A model generated the notes under the pieces. That model searched no databases, was not told the DNA's origin, and saw only the letters and a list, made by a program, of their open reading frames with translations. This document shows, one piece after another, positions 1 through 8,053 of a stretch of DNA of 25,557 nt. Position numbers and translations under genes: made by a program. The stretch spans positions 1 to 25,557 of the forward strand of contig CAYZRZ010000008.1 of NCBI GenBank assembly GCA_964480995.1. Reading direction: 5' to 3'. Within the stretch, counting starts at the first letter, position 1, and every line of letters begins with the position of its first letter. The stretch is from UBA1038 sp964480995 (GTDB lineage Bacteria > Bacillota > Clostridia > Christensenellales > Aristaeellaceae).

Positions 1-834
1 GTTGAGGCCGGCTGCAGCATCATCTTCGGCAACTCCTGGGGCTACATGAACTATCTGGAAGAAATCGCCGAAGAATACCCCGACGTTATTTTCTCCCATT
101 GCTCTGGCTATAAGAACAATGGCGTCAACTTCAACAACTACTTTGGCCGCATCTATCAGGCGCGTTATCTGTCCGGTATCGCCGCCGGTCTGAAAACCGA
201 AACGAACCTGATCGGCTATGTCGCTGCCTGGCCGGACAACGCCGAGGTGAACGGCGGCATCAACGCCTTCGCGCTGGGTGTGCAGAGCGTCAATCCCGAG
301 GCTTTGGTCTATGTAAAGTACATCAATTCCTGGGGTGACCCCACCCTTGAAAAGCAGACCGCGGAAGCCCTGCTATCCCTGAACTGCGATGTGATCGCCC
401 AGCATGTTGACTCCGACATGCCCCAGGTTGCCGCGCAGGAACAGGGCAAGTTCGGCGTAGGCTACAACACCGACATGACCCCCTCTGCCCCCGACGCGCA
501 CCTGACAGCCCCCATCTGGCATTGGTCCAGCGTATATACTGCTCAGGTGAAGGACCGCATAGAAGGCAATTGGAAGCCCGTTAACTATTTCCTGGGTCTG
601 GCCGAAAACATGGTGGACATCTCCCCCCTCTCAAAGAACGTGGCCGAAGGAACCGCTGAAGCCGTTGAAGCGGCCCGCGCCAAAATTCTTTCAGGCGAGT
701 GGGATGTATTCACAGGCCCCATCTACAACAACGCGGGAGAACTGGTTGTAGCTGAAGGCGTCGCGCTTGAAGACAGCGACATCACCGGCAACCTGATGAC
801 CACCCTGCTTGTCAAGGGCGTCGAAGTGAAATAA
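1..834 (+). CDS. BMP-family nucleoside ABC transporter substrate-binding protein (5' partial)
   Basis: The reading frame is open from base 1, so this is the C-terminal 277 residues of a protein whose start and signal peptide lie outside the window; the first internal Met at 46 is not the real start. The sequence resembles the basic membrane protein (BMP/Med/PnrA) family of periplasmic-type binding proteins. The stretch around IGYVAAWPDNAEVNGGINAF matches the hinge region of that family, where the usual text is similar to IG-F-GG---P-V--G-NAF-AG. These proteins bind purine nucleosides or related ligands outside the membrane and deliver them to a two-permease importer. The following ATPase and permease genes are of the matching NupO/NupP/NupQ type, which supports the assignment. 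A terminator follows directly, which would raise expression of this gene above that of the others. The ligand cannot be decided from the sequence. Confidence 0.9.
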   Translation, partial: VEAGCSIIFGNSWGYMNYLEEIAEEYPDVIFSHCSGYKNNGVNFNNYFGRIYQARYLSGIAAGLKTETNLIGYVAAWPDNAEVNGGINAFALGVQSVNPEALVYVKYINSWGDPTLEKQTAEALLSLNCDVIAQHVDSDMPQVAAQEQGKFGVGYNTDMTPSAPDAHLTAPIWHWSSVYTAQVKDRIEGNWKPVNYFLGLAENMVDISPLSKNVAEGTAEAVEAARAKILSGEWDVFTGPIYNNAGELVVAEGVALEDSDITGNLMTTLLVKGVEVK

Positions 835-847
835 GGTCATTTTCTCC

Positions 848-884
848 AGGGCTGCCGCCTCACAGCGGCAGCCCTATATTTTTC
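848..884 (+). terminator. Rho-independent terminator / attenuator after the binding-protein gene
   Basis: An 11-bp perfect stem (AGGGCTGCCGC, 848-858, against 865-875) with a 6-base loop is followed by TATATTTTTCC. It lies 14 bases after the binding-protein stop. Its place between the binding protein and the ATPase suggests partial termination, giving more binding protein than membrane components. Confidence 0.85.
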
Positions 885-885
885 C

Positions 886-914
886 TTGCAATTTGGCGCA
901 AGGTTTTGCATAAT
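886..914 (+). promoter_or_regulatory. Probable internal promoter for the ATPase-permease genes
   Basis: TTGCAA (886-891) and CATAAT (909-914) are separated by exactly 17 bases, 30 bases before the ATPase start codon. The -10 box matches consensus at five of six positions and the -35 at four of six. It would let the genes after the terminator be transcribed independently. Confidence 0.5.
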
Positions 915-944
915 CACCCTATCCCACATTGAAAGGATCACCGC

Positions 945-2453
945 ATGACTGTACCCGAAGTTGCTATCCGGCTGCGGGGCTTGACCAAGACTTTCGGCAG
1001 CGTGACAGCCAACGACCGCATCGACCTTGACGTGCGCGGGGGCGAAATTTTATCGCTGCTGGGTGAAAACGGCTCTGGAAAGACCACATTGATGAACATG
1101 CTGTCGGGCATTTACCAGCCGGACGCGGGAAGCATCGAGATCAAAGGCCGGCCCGTCCATATCCGTTCTCCGCACGATGCCATAAGCCTGGGCATCGGTA
1201 TGATTCATCAGCACTTCAAGCTGGTGGATTTGTTTACGGCGCGCGAAAACATCCGTCTGGGGAGCAGCGGCAAGCCTGCCCGCTCCGCGGACGAGGTGTG
1301 CCGCCAGCTTGGCTTGAAAGTGGACCTTGATAAAAAAGTATATGCCATGTCGGTATCTGAAAAACAGAGCGTCGAGATTCTGAAGGTGCTGACACGGGGT
1401 GCTGAGATACTGATACTGGACGAGCCCACCGCAGTTTTGACACCGCAGGAGATCGAGAACCTGTTTGACATCCTGCGCGCTATGAAGCGCGATGGCCGCG
1501 CGATCGTCATCATCACCCATAAACTTGAAGAAGTGATGAGTATTTCGGACCGCGTAGCTGTGCTGCACAAAGGCCGCAATATCGGCGCGATCAATACGGC
1601 CGACGCGGATCGTTTTGTACTGACCGAGATGATGGTGGGAAGGCAGGTGGACCTGGATATTCACCGCGTGCCGATAATCGCGGGCGACGCGATCCTGGAT
1701 GTTCACAGGCTCTCTGTCACGGGGGCGGATGGCCAGCCTGAACTGCAGGATGTAAGCTTTCGCCTGCACGCGGGCGAGATTCTGGGGGTGGCAGGCGTGG
1801 CCGGATCCGGCCAGCGCGCTCTTTGCGAGGCCATAGCCGGCCTGCAGGCCATATCGGGCGGCAGCATTTTGATGGACGGCAAACGCATCGACGGACTCAG
1901 CCCCCGCGAGATCATCAAACGCGGTGTCTCCATGGCGTTTATCCCGGAGGATCGCCTGGGCATGGGCCTGGTCGGCAGCATGAACATACCTGATAATCTT
2001 CTTCTGAAAACCTACCGTGATCAGCAGGGCTTGTTTCTGGACAGGAAGAGCGCCAGGGAGGAAGCCAGGGAACTGATCAACCGGCTTGATATTTCCACCC
2101 CGGGCCTCAGCACCGCCGTGCAGAAGCTCTCCGGAGGCAACGTGCAAAAAGTGCTGCTGGGGCGCGAGATCAACCTGTCTCCCCGCGTACTGATCACTGC
2201 CTACCCTGTGCGGGGCCTGGATATCGGAGCCAGCATGCGCATCTATGAGATGCTGGGCGAGCAAAAGCAAAAGGGTGTCGGCGTCCTGTTTATCGGGGAA
2301 GACCTGGATGTGCTTCTGGCGCTGTGCGACAGGATCGCGGTGCTGAGCTCAGGCAAGCTGACCGCCATTGTAGACAGCCGTTTTGCGACCAAGGCATTGC
2401 TCGGCATGAAGATGGCCGGTTTGACCACGGACAAGGAGGACGCCTATGCCTAA
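945..2453 (+). CDS. Nucleoside ABC transporter ATP-binding protein (double NBD, NupO/YufO-like)
   Basis: This 502-residue protein has two ABC ATPase domains in tandem, the RbsA/NupO arrangement, and powers the importer made with the next two genes at the inner face of the membrane. Domain 1 has a good Walker A (GENGSGKTT, about 40-48) and Walker B (ILILDEP, about 155-161), but its signature reads MSVSEKQ (about 135-141) where LSVGxQQR is usual. Domain 2 has the canonical signature LSGGNVQK, while its Walker A position reads AGVAGSGQ and its Walker B lacks the catalytic Glu (TAYPVRGLD), as is usual in this family. One composite ATP site is therefore canonical and the other degenerate. The start ATG is preceded by AAAGGA. 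The 3' end overlaps the permease start by 8 bases, so translation is probably coupled. Confidence 0.93.
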   Translation: MTVPEVAIRLRGLTKTFGSVTANDRIDLDVRGGEILSLLGENGSGKTTLMNMLSGIYQPDAGSIEIKGRPVHIRSPHDAISLGIGMIHQHFKLVDLFTARENIRLGSSGKPARSADEVCRQLGLKVDLDKKVYAMSVSEKQSVEILKVLTRGAEILILDEPTAVLTPQEIENLFDILRAMKRDGRAIVIITHKLEEVMSISDRVAVLHKGRNIGAINTADADRFVLTEMMVGRQVDLDIHRVPIIAGDAILDVHRLSVTGADGQPELQDVSFRLHAGEILGVAGVAGSGQRALCEAIAGLQAISGGSILMDGKRIDGLSPREIIKRGVSMAFIPEDRLGMGLVGSMNIPDNLLLKTYRDQQGLFLDRKSAREEARELINRLDISTPGLSTAVQKLSGGNVQKVLLGREINLSPRVLITAYPVRGLDIGASMRIYEMLGEQKQKGVGVLFIGEDLDVLLALCDRIAVLSSGKLTAIVDSRFATKALLGMKMAGLTTDKEDAYA

Positions 2454-3540
2454 GAGAGCGACTTTATCCCGCCTGCATGTCGTGCAGCGCGGGGAACTGA
2501 GCACGGTTCGGACATGGATGCTGCGCTTGATGGCTGTGCTGGGCGCGCTGGTGACCGGCGGACTATTCCTTTTGATGCTGGGATTTAACCCCTTTCAGGT
2601 TTACAGGACGATGCTGACAGGCTCCCTGGGCAGCCCCGGCATGCAAAAAGAGACGATCAAGCTGATGATTCCCCTGAGCCTCACGACACTGGGCATTGTG
2701 CTGGCATTCAAAATGAAGTTCTGGAACATCGGCGGCGAGGGACAGATCTGCGCCGGCGCCATCGCGGCCAGTTATTTCGCCTATTTCCACAACAATCTTC
2801 CCTCACCGATCCTTCTGATCGTGATGGCGCTGGCCTCCATCATCGCCGGCGGCCTCTGGGGGCTGATCCCCGCTTTTTTCAAGACACGCTTTGGCACCAA
2901 TGAGACGCTGTTTACGCTGATGCTCAACTATATCGTGATCAGCTTCATCACCTACCTGCGCGAAGGCCCCTGGCGCGACCCGGAAGGCGGCTTCGCGGCT
3001 ATGCCCCGTTTTACAAAGCAGGCCCGCCTTCCGGAGGTGCCCATCCCGGGCATCGGCAATGTGCACATCGGCTGGATCGTGATGATCGTGATGGTTGCCC
3101 TCGTGTTTGTCTATCTTCGCTACAGCAAGCAGGGTTATGAACTGACTGTTGTGGGCGAAAATACCATGACAGCGCGTTACGCGGGCATGCCTGTCAAAAA
3201 GATCGTGCTGCGGACCATGTTCATGTCCGCGGGCATCTGCGGCCTTGTCGGTATGCTGCAGGTATCGGGGCCAGACCGCCAGCTGACGGACGCGGTGGCC
3301 AACGGGCGCGGCTTTACGGCGGTATCCGTTGCCTGGCTGTCCCGGCTCTCGCCCTTTGGGGTGATGGTCGTGTCCTTTCTGTTCAGCGTGATGCAAAAGG
3401 GGTGCAGCATGATGCAGACCGAATACCGCATTCCTTCCTCCATGTCCGATATCCTTCAGGGCATCATTCTGTTCTTTGTGCTGGGCAGCGAGTTTTTCAT
3501 CCGCTACCGCATCGCTGTGAGAGAGGAGGCCATCGCGTGA
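2446..3540 (+). CDS. Nucleoside ABC transporter permease (NupP/YufP-like)
   Basis: This is a 364-residue polytopic membrane protein of the BPD_transp_2 type. It has a hydrophobic segment near residues 27-47 and further segments throughout. Family-like motifs include the WNIGGEGQI stretch near residues 90-98 and the cytoplasmic loop GENTMTARYAGMPVKK, which is the likely coupling region to the ATPase. ATG at 2446 has an AAGGAGG ribosome binding site and overlaps the ATPase stop by 8 bases. Together with the next gene it should form the heterodimeric translocation pore for the BMP-type binding protein. The family transports purine nucleosides or related compounds; the substrate here is inferred from family only. 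Confidence 0.92.
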   Translation: MPKRATLSRLHVVQRGELSTVRTWMLRLMAVLGALVTGGLFLLMLGFNPFQVYRTMLTGSLGSPGMQKETIKLMIPLSLTTLGIVLAFKMKFWNIGGEGQICAGAIAASYFAYFHNNLPSPILLIVMALASIIAGGLWGLIPAFFKTRFGTNETLFTLMLNYIVISFITYLREGPWRDPEGGFAAMPRFTKQARLPEVPIPGIGNVHIGWIVMIVMVALVFVYLRYSKQGYELTVVGENTMTARYAGMPVKKIVLRTMFMSAGICGLVGMLQVSGPDRQLTDAVANGRGFTAVSVAWLSRLSPFGVMVVSFLFSVMQKGCSMMQTEYRIPSSMSDILQGIILFFVLGSEFFIRYRIAVREEAIA

Positions 3541-4502
3541 GCTTCACAGAACAGCTGTTGGCCTTTTTGTACGCGGCCATCCTGGCCAGCGTTCCGCTTT
3601 TATATGGCACACTGGGCGAAATATTGATCGAAAAAGCGGGCAATCTCAACCTGGGTGTAGAGGGAATGATGTACCTGGGGGCTATCATGGGCTTCCTTGG
3701 CAGCTTTATAACCGGAAACCCGGCCGCCGCGCTGCTCTTTGCCTTCCTGGCCGGTATGGCCGGGGCTGCCGTCTACGCCTTCATGACCGTCACCTTGAAA
3801 GCCAATCAGAACGTGACCGGCCTGACGCTGACGATATTCGGCACAGGCATCGCCAACTTTATCGGCGAAACCATGAAAGAGAACTACCCCGCAGGCACCT
3901 CCTTTATCACAGACCAGGTAAAGCAGGCGCTTTTGCCGCTCAACCTCAGCGCGCTCACGGATATTCCCGTTGCTGGGAAACTGCTGTTCAACCACTCTGT
4001 ATTCACCTATCTGGCTGTCCTTCTGGCCATCGGCATCAGCATATACCTGAACCGCAGCAGCAAGGGGCTTAACCTGCGCTCTGTGGGCGAAAACCCTTCA
4101 GCCGCTGATGCCGCGGGCATCAATGTCAGCCGCTATAAATACATCCACATTCTGATCGGAGGCGGCATCTGCGGACTGGGCGGCGCTTATGTGTCTCTTG
4201 TGACCGCGGTGGGCAACTGGCAGCCCAACATCATCGGCGGTCAAGGCTGGATCGCGCTGGCTCTGGTCATCTTCTCTTCCTGGAACCCATTGAAGGCTAT
4301 GCTCGGTTCCCTGATTTTCGGCGCGCTGAGCGTCCTGCGCCTGTATATCCCCAAGGACGTGATCGATATCCCCGGAGCTATCTTTTCCATGCTGCCCTTT
4401 GTCGTCACCTGCCTGGTGCTGATCTTCTCCAGCATGAAGATGAAGCGAGAAAACCAGCAGCCCGCGGGCTGCGGCGTGAACTACTTCCGGGAGGAGCGCT
4501 GA
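3537..4502 (+). CDS. Nucleoside ABC transporter permease (NupQ/YufQ-like)
   Basis: This is a 321-residue polytopic permease, the second half of the BMP-type importer pore. The chosen start is GTG at 3537, which overlaps the TGA of the previous gene (GTGA) and has GAGAGGAGG just upstream. The frame stays open further upstream, but that part lies wholly inside the previous permease and reads as non-membrane sequence. Visible family features are GEILIEKAGNLNLGVEGMM near residues 26-44 and the cytoplasmic loop LRSVGENPSAADAAGINV, equivalent to the coupling loop of its partner. A kinase gene begins one base after the stop, so the transporter and kinase are almost certainly co-transcribed. Confidence 0.92.
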   Translation: MSFTEQLLAFLYAAILASVPLLYGTLGEILIEKAGNLNLGVEGMMYLGAIMGFLGSFITGNPAAALLFAFLAGMAGAAVYAFMTVTLKANQNVTGLTLTIFGTGIANFIGETMKENYPAGTSFITDQVKQALLPLNLSALTDIPVAGKLLFNHSVFTYLAVLLAIGISIYLNRSSKGLNLRSVGENPSAADAAGINVSRYKYIHILIGGGICGLGGAYVSLVTAVGNWQPNIIGGQGWIALALVIFSSWNPLKAMLGSLIFGALSVLRLYIPKDVIDIPGAIFSMLPFVVTCLVLIFSSMKMKRENQQPAGCGVNYFREER

Positions 4503-4503
4503 C

Positions 4504-5061
4504 ATGCAGGAACTGTTCGATACAATCGATGCCCTGATGCCCTTTACCGCCCCGCTGGTTGCCATCGACGGCCCCTGCGGAGGCGGAAAATCCACCTTGG
4601 CCAAGCGTTTGCTCGAGCGTTATCACGGGGCGCAAGTCTTTCACATGGATGATTTCTTTCTGCAGCCGGACGCAAGAACCCCTGAGCGCCTGACGCAGCC
4701 CGGCGGCAATGTGGACCATGAGCGTTTTTTAAGCGAGGTGCTGCAACCCCTTGCGCAAGGTATGGAATTCATTTATCATGCATACAGCTGCCGAGACAAC
4801 AGCCTGCTGCCCCGCAGAGCCGGCCAGGCGCCTTTATATATCATCGAAGGCTCCTACAGCCTGCACCCTGCCTTGCGGGATTGCTATGATATCAAGGTGT
4901 TCCTTGATATTGACGAGCAGGAGCAGGCTGAGCGCATCCTGAAGCGCGAAGGCAGCCGGGCGGAGCGCTTTTTTAAGGAATGGATCCCGATGGAAAACCA
5001 TTACTTTGACGCCTGCAAAGTGCGCGAATGCAGTGATTTTCTGCTCTCAAAAAACGAATGA
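4504..5061 (+). CDS. Uridine-kinase-like P-loop kinase
   Basis: This is a 185-residue soluble protein with a Walker A motif GPCGGGKST at residues 23-31, preceded by the hydrophobic strand PLVAID. An acidic pair in HMDDFF (residues 48-52) occupies the place of the catalytic/base-binding Asp of uridine kinases, and IIEGSYSLHP looks like a second core strand. The family phosphorylates nucleosides or related small molecules in the cytoplasm; several short members have no proven substrate. It starts one base after the transporter permease with a GGAGG site, so import followed by trapping of the nucleoside as a nucleotide is a natural reading, but the substrate is inference. A pantothenate-kinase-like or other P-loop kinase role remains possible. 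Confidence 0.75.
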   Translation: MQELFDTIDALMPFTAPLVAIDGPCGGGKSTLAKRLLERYHGAQVFHMDDFFLQPDARTPERLTQPGGNVDHERFLSEVLQPLAQGMEFIYHAYSCRDNSLLPRRAGQAPLYIIEGSYSLHPALRDCYDIKVFLDIDEQEQAERILKREGSRAERFFKEWIPMENHYFDACKVRECSDFLLSKNE

Positions 5062-5136
5062 AATTATTGGATCAGCCATGCAAGAAAAAGCCTTTCTTGC
5101 GCGTTATATAGCTGACAGGATGAAATGGAGGCAGGA

Positions 5137-5652
5137 TTGGACAATCAGACCGAGGCGGCCTCTCTTGTCGAATCGCTTTATCTGCGCTATGCCGATGATG
5201 TGCTGCGCGTCAGCTACTTCTACCTGGGCGACAGGGAAAAGGCAGAGGATGTCATGCAGGAGGTTTTCCTGCGGGTGATGGACAAGCAGCCCGTTCTCAG
5301 GGAGGGCAGCGAAAAGTCCTGGCTGCTTAAGGTAGCGCTGAACATATGCCGCGACCAGTGGCGAAGTTCCTGGGCCAAGCGTGTCATCCTCGGCAGCAAA
5401 AGGCTTGAAATCATACCGGCAGACGACGAGCTTGAAGACAGGACCGAAAAAGAAGCCCTGATGCAGGCTGTCCACAGCCTTCCCGCGGATGTGAGAGAGG
5501 TATTCCTGCTGTTTTATTATCAGCGCTATACCATTGAAGAGATCGCCAAAATCCTCGATGTTCAGGCCGGTACTGTATCCAGCCGCCTGTCGCGCGGACG
5601 TAAAAAACTCAAGGTATTGTTAGAGGAGGGTGAAGCACAGAATGAAGCTTGA
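5137..5652 (+). CDS. ECF-type RNA polymerase sigma factor
   Basis: This 171-residue protein has sigma region 2 at about residues 10-60 (RYADDVLRVSYFYLGDREKA, then EDVMQEVFLRVM) and region 4 at about 110-160, where YTIEEIAKILDVQAGTVSSR is the helix-turn-helix. No region 3 is present, as in ECF factors. I prefer TTG at 5137: GGAGG lies five bases before it. ATG at 5125, in frame and four codons upstream, has only a weak site. The 3' end overlaps the next gene by 11 bases, the usual arrangement of a sigma factor with its regulator. It would direct RNA polymerase to a small regulon, probably in response to a membrane-sensed signal; neither signal nor regulon can be read here. Confidence 0.9.
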   Translation: MDNQTEAASLVESLYLRYADDVLRVSYFYLGDREKAEDVMQEVFLRVMDKQPVLREGSEKSWLLKVALNICRDQWRSSWAKRVILGSKRLEIIPADDELEDRTEKEALMQAVHSLPADVREVFLLFYYQRYTIEEIAKILDVQAGTVSSRLSRGRKKLKVLLEEGEAQNEA

Positions 5653-6565
5653 CCAGCTGCCTCAGGTGGCGGAGGAGACGCTGGGCGGCTTGAAGGCCGA
5701 CGCGTCGCTTTATATGAAAATACATCAGCGGGCTCAGGCCCCGGCAAGGAAACCTGCCTTCCCCCCGCGGCGGGCCGTTGCGCTGGCCTGCTCGCTCGTA
5801 CTGGTGATCACCCTTGGTGTCATCGGCATAAGCGGATTGCCCGGCGATGAGAAAGCGCTGCCAAAAATCATGACGCAGGCCGCGGGCACCCTGCCCGAAG
5901 GGGCTGCGCTGAGGGCGTGGGACCTGCCGCGCGGCAGCATCTCTCTGGGACAGCCGGGCTCCGTCCCCGAGTATCAAGGCGTATGGGCCAGAGCGTCGGG
6001 CGGAAACTTCCCCCTGATCCGGGTAAACGGGGCTTTCTACCGCCTGCTCAGCAACCCCACATCCATTGACAGCAGCATGCTGGGCGGAAGCCTTGGCAGC
6101 GTTGAGGTGTTCACGGACGAGCCCGCGCTTGATTCCACCGCTCAGACGCTGAGCAATGTGATCCCAGCGGGCACGCAGGTATCGCAGATCAGCGGCATGC
6201 AGGGTACTGCGGTTGCAGCCCAGCTGGACGGCAAAATGCGTGTATTCCAGCGGGTCAGCTTTTCCGGCAACGCTCTGCTGGGCGGGGAGGACCTGTCAAG
6301 CACCCTGCAGGGCAGCGTTGTCGGTCTCCAGCTCTCAGGTGTCGGCACCGTAACTGATCCCGGCCAGGTATCCAGCCTGATGAATATGCTTTTGGGCGAA
6401 TCTTCCTACCAGAGCGGTTCGACCCGTTCAACAGATCAAGCCCTCCTGATCCAGTACAGCAACGGCATCGTGCTGCAAATGTCCGTCAAGGATAACAGCC
6501 TTATCGCCTGCGGTACCTGGAGCAACCCCGGCTTCATCGAGGCCTTCGCGCAGGCGGCGCAGTAG
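5642..6565 (+). CDS. Single-pass membrane protein, probable anti-sigma factor
   Basis: This 307-residue protein has a short cytoplasmic N-terminus of about 43 residues, one hydrophobic helix at about 45-63 and a long extracytoplasmic part rich in Gly, Ser and Thr. I do not recognise a named domain and see no zinc-binding HxxxCxxC motif, so it is not a classical ZAS anti-sigma factor. Its position, overlapping the ECF sigma gene by 11 bases, and its membrane topology make a sigma-sequestering or signal-sensing role likely by inference. ATG at 5642 is preferred, with GAGGAGGG about 11 bases upstream; a GTG at 5630 in frame is possible but sits on that ribosome binding site. A terminator follows the gene, so it closes the operon. 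Confidence 0.7.
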   Translation: MKLDQLPQVAEETLGGLKADASLYMKIHQRAQAPARKPAFPPRRAVALACSLVLVITLGVIGISGLPGDEKALPKIMTQAAGTLPEGAALRAWDLPRGSISLGQPGSVPEYQGVWARASGGNFPLIRVNGAFYRLLSNPTSIDSSMLGGSLGSVEVFTDEPALDSTAQTLSNVIPAGTQVSQISGMQGTAVAAQLDGKMRVFQRVSFSGNALLGGEDLSSTLQGSVVGLQLSGVGTVTDPGQVSSLMNMLLGESSYQSGSTRSTDQALLIQYSNGIVLQMSVKDNSLIACGTWSNPGFIEAFAQAAQ

Positions 6566-6617
6566 CTCTTCCCATAAAGGCAAACTGGAGCTGAACGCTT
6601 CAAAGCGCGCGGAACGT

Positions 6618-6654
6618 AAAGCGGATGAACATGTGATATGCTCATCCGCTTTTT
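6618..6654. terminator. Terminator hairpin between converging units
   Basis: AAAGCGGATGA (6618-6628) pairs with 6642-6652, with a 13-base loop, and ends in TTTTT. On the minus strand the same stem is followed by a mostly non-T sequence, so termination is stronger for the plus-strand sigma operon, though it may also stop the helicase transcript. Confidence 0.8.
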
Positions 6655-6709
6655 ATGTGAAGCTATAACAGAAATCGCCGCGCATGGGGCGGTCTTTTAT
6701 ATTACTGGA

Positions 6710-7882
6710 TTATATGTTTTCAAAGAAGGGCTCATGATCTTCCGTGCACAGGATGCCATCCTCGTTGAAGTGCAGCGGGGTAGGCACGCCTTTGATATAG
6801 CGGAGGATCTCAGTCATCCGGACGCTTTCCTGATACGTCATCATGGTGAAAGCGACCCCGTGCTTGCGGGCACGGCCCGTGCGGCCGATGCGGTGAGTAT
6901 AGTACTCGTTCTCATTGGGCAGATCGTAGTTGATCACGGCTTCCACATCAAACACGTCGATGCCTCTCGCGGCTACGTCAGTCGCCACCAAAATGGGGAA
7001 CTTGCCGCGTTTGAAATCATTCATGATCACCGTGCGCTTGCTCTGGGGTATATCGCCGTGCAGCGCTTCCGCCTTATAGCCCTGCTTTTGCAGCTTGTCA
7101 GCCAGCTTCTGCGCCATGTACTTGGTGTTGGCGAATATCATCACCCGGCGGAACTCGTCGCTGTCCAGCAGGTAGGACAGCTTTTCCAGTTTCTCTTCCC
7201 GCGGGATTACAATGGTGTACTGCGTGATCTGAGGCTTGTTCTCTTCAGTCGCCTGCACATAGATCTCCACGGGATCCTGCTGGAACTTCCAGGAGATCGT
7301 CTGCACATCCTGGTTGGTGGTGGCGGAGAACATGACCAATTGCCGCCCCGCCGGCACGGCTTCAATGATACGGGTCACATCCTTAACAAAGCCCATCTTG
7401 AGCATCTCATCCGCTTCGTCGATCACCATGGTATGCACCTGATCCAGGCGAACCATGCCACGGTTCATCAGATCAATCAGCCGGCCCGGCGTGGCGACCA
7501 CGACCTGGGGCTTCTTTTTCAACTGGTCGATCTGTTTGGCGATGGGCTGGCCTCCATACAGGGTGGCGATGCGGATCTTGGGGATAAAATGAGCCATACT
7601 GGTCAATTCCTGCGCGATCTGCAAGGCCAGTTCACGGGTGGGTGCCAGCACGACTTCCTGCACCCTTTCTTCAGTCAAACTGATGTATTCAAGCATCGGG
7701 ATGCCGAAGGCAATGGTTTTGCCTGTACCGGTCGGCGCGATGCCAATGATATCGCGCCCCGCCATCATCAGTGGGATGGTCTCCTGCTGAACGGTGGTGG
7801 GGGTATGGATGTTCATCCCCTCCAGCGCCTTGAGGACGTCTGTTGACAGGTTGAGAGCTTCAAATTCCTTTAAGTTGGCCAA
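6710..7882 (-). CDS. DEAD-box ATP-dependent RNA helicase
   Basis: The 390-residue protein carries the complete DEAD-box core: motif I APTGTGKT (49-56), Ia PTRELA (81-86), Ib TPGR (131-134), II DEAD (155-158), III SAT (186-188) and VI HRIGRTGRA (330-338), with Q-motif residues before motif I. It unwinds short RNA duplexes in the cytoplasm, typically in ribosome assembly or mRNA turnover. The C-terminal extension beyond the two RecA-like domains is very short, so it lacks the RNA-binding tail of CshA- or DbpA-type helicases and its targets cannot be guessed. The start is TTG at 7880-7882 with AGAGG eight bases upstream. A long open frame on the opposite strand across the gene (6638-7846) is a shadow. 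It has its own consensus promoter. Confidence 0.93.
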   Translation of the reverse strand: MANLKEFEALNLSTDVLKALEGMNIHTPTTVQQETIPLMMAGRDIIGIAPTGTGKTIAFGIPMLEYISLTEERVQEVVLAPTRELALQIAQELTSMAHFIPKIRIATLYGGQPIAKQIDQLKKKPQVVVATPGRLIDLMNRGMVRLDQVHTMVIDEADEMLKMGFVKDVTRIIEAVPAGRQLVMFSATTNQDVQTISWKFQQDPVEIYVQATEENKPQITQYTIVIPREEKLEKLSYLLDSDEFRRVMIFANTKYMAQKLADKLQKQGYKAEALHGDIPQSKRTVIMNDFKRGKFPILVATDVAARGIDVFDVEAVINYDLPNENEYYTHRIGRTGRARKHGVAFTMMTYQESVRMTEILRYIKGVPTPLHFNEDGILCTEDHEPFFENI

Positions 7883-7962
7883 ATAAACTACCTCTTTCCA
7901 ATTACACGGGCAGCTGTCAGGCCGCCCTCCATCAATCGAAGCTTTAAAAAAAGCATCATTAT

Positions 7963-7992
7963 ATTATATCCGCCTTAACTTAGAACTGTCAA
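7963..7992 (-). promoter_or_regulatory. Promoter of the DEAD-box helicase gene
   Basis: On the minus strand TTGACA (7987-7992) and TATAAT (7963-7968) are both perfect sigma-A boxes with an 18-base spacer. The start codon lies about 80 bases downstream. The leader contains a possible stem at about 7901-7920 (GGGCGGC against GCTGCCC), just before the ribosome binding site. Confidence 0.85.
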
Positions 7993-7996
7993 ATAC

Positions 7997-8025
7997 TCGA
8001 CAAAAAGCCTCGCTTCATGTATGAT
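7997..8025 (+). promoter_or_regulatory. Promoter of the membrane protein / PAP2-DgkA / busR unit
   Basis: TCGACA (7997-8002) and TATGAT (8020-8025) are 17 bases apart; each matches consensus at five of six positions. Its -35 begins four bases from that of the divergent helicase promoter, so the two are back to back. The predicted transcript starts near 8032, which rules out an ATG start at 8021 for the next gene. Confidence 0.7.
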
Positions 8026-8053
8026 AAACACAATATTTAAAGGGGGTATGCCG

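Noticed and set aside
1050..2270. 406-codon open frame on the minus strand
   Set aside because: Shadow of the nucleoside ABC ATPase; no ribosome binding site or recognisable motif.
6638..7846. 402-codon open frame on the plus strand
   Set aside because: It lies antisense to the DEAD-box helicase, whose motifs are all intact; the plus-strand translation is a His-rich shadow without family features.
8021..8053. ATG start at 8021 for the small membrane protein
   Set aside because: The codon overlaps the -10 box of the probable promoter; GTG at 8054 has a well spaced AAAGGGGG site.
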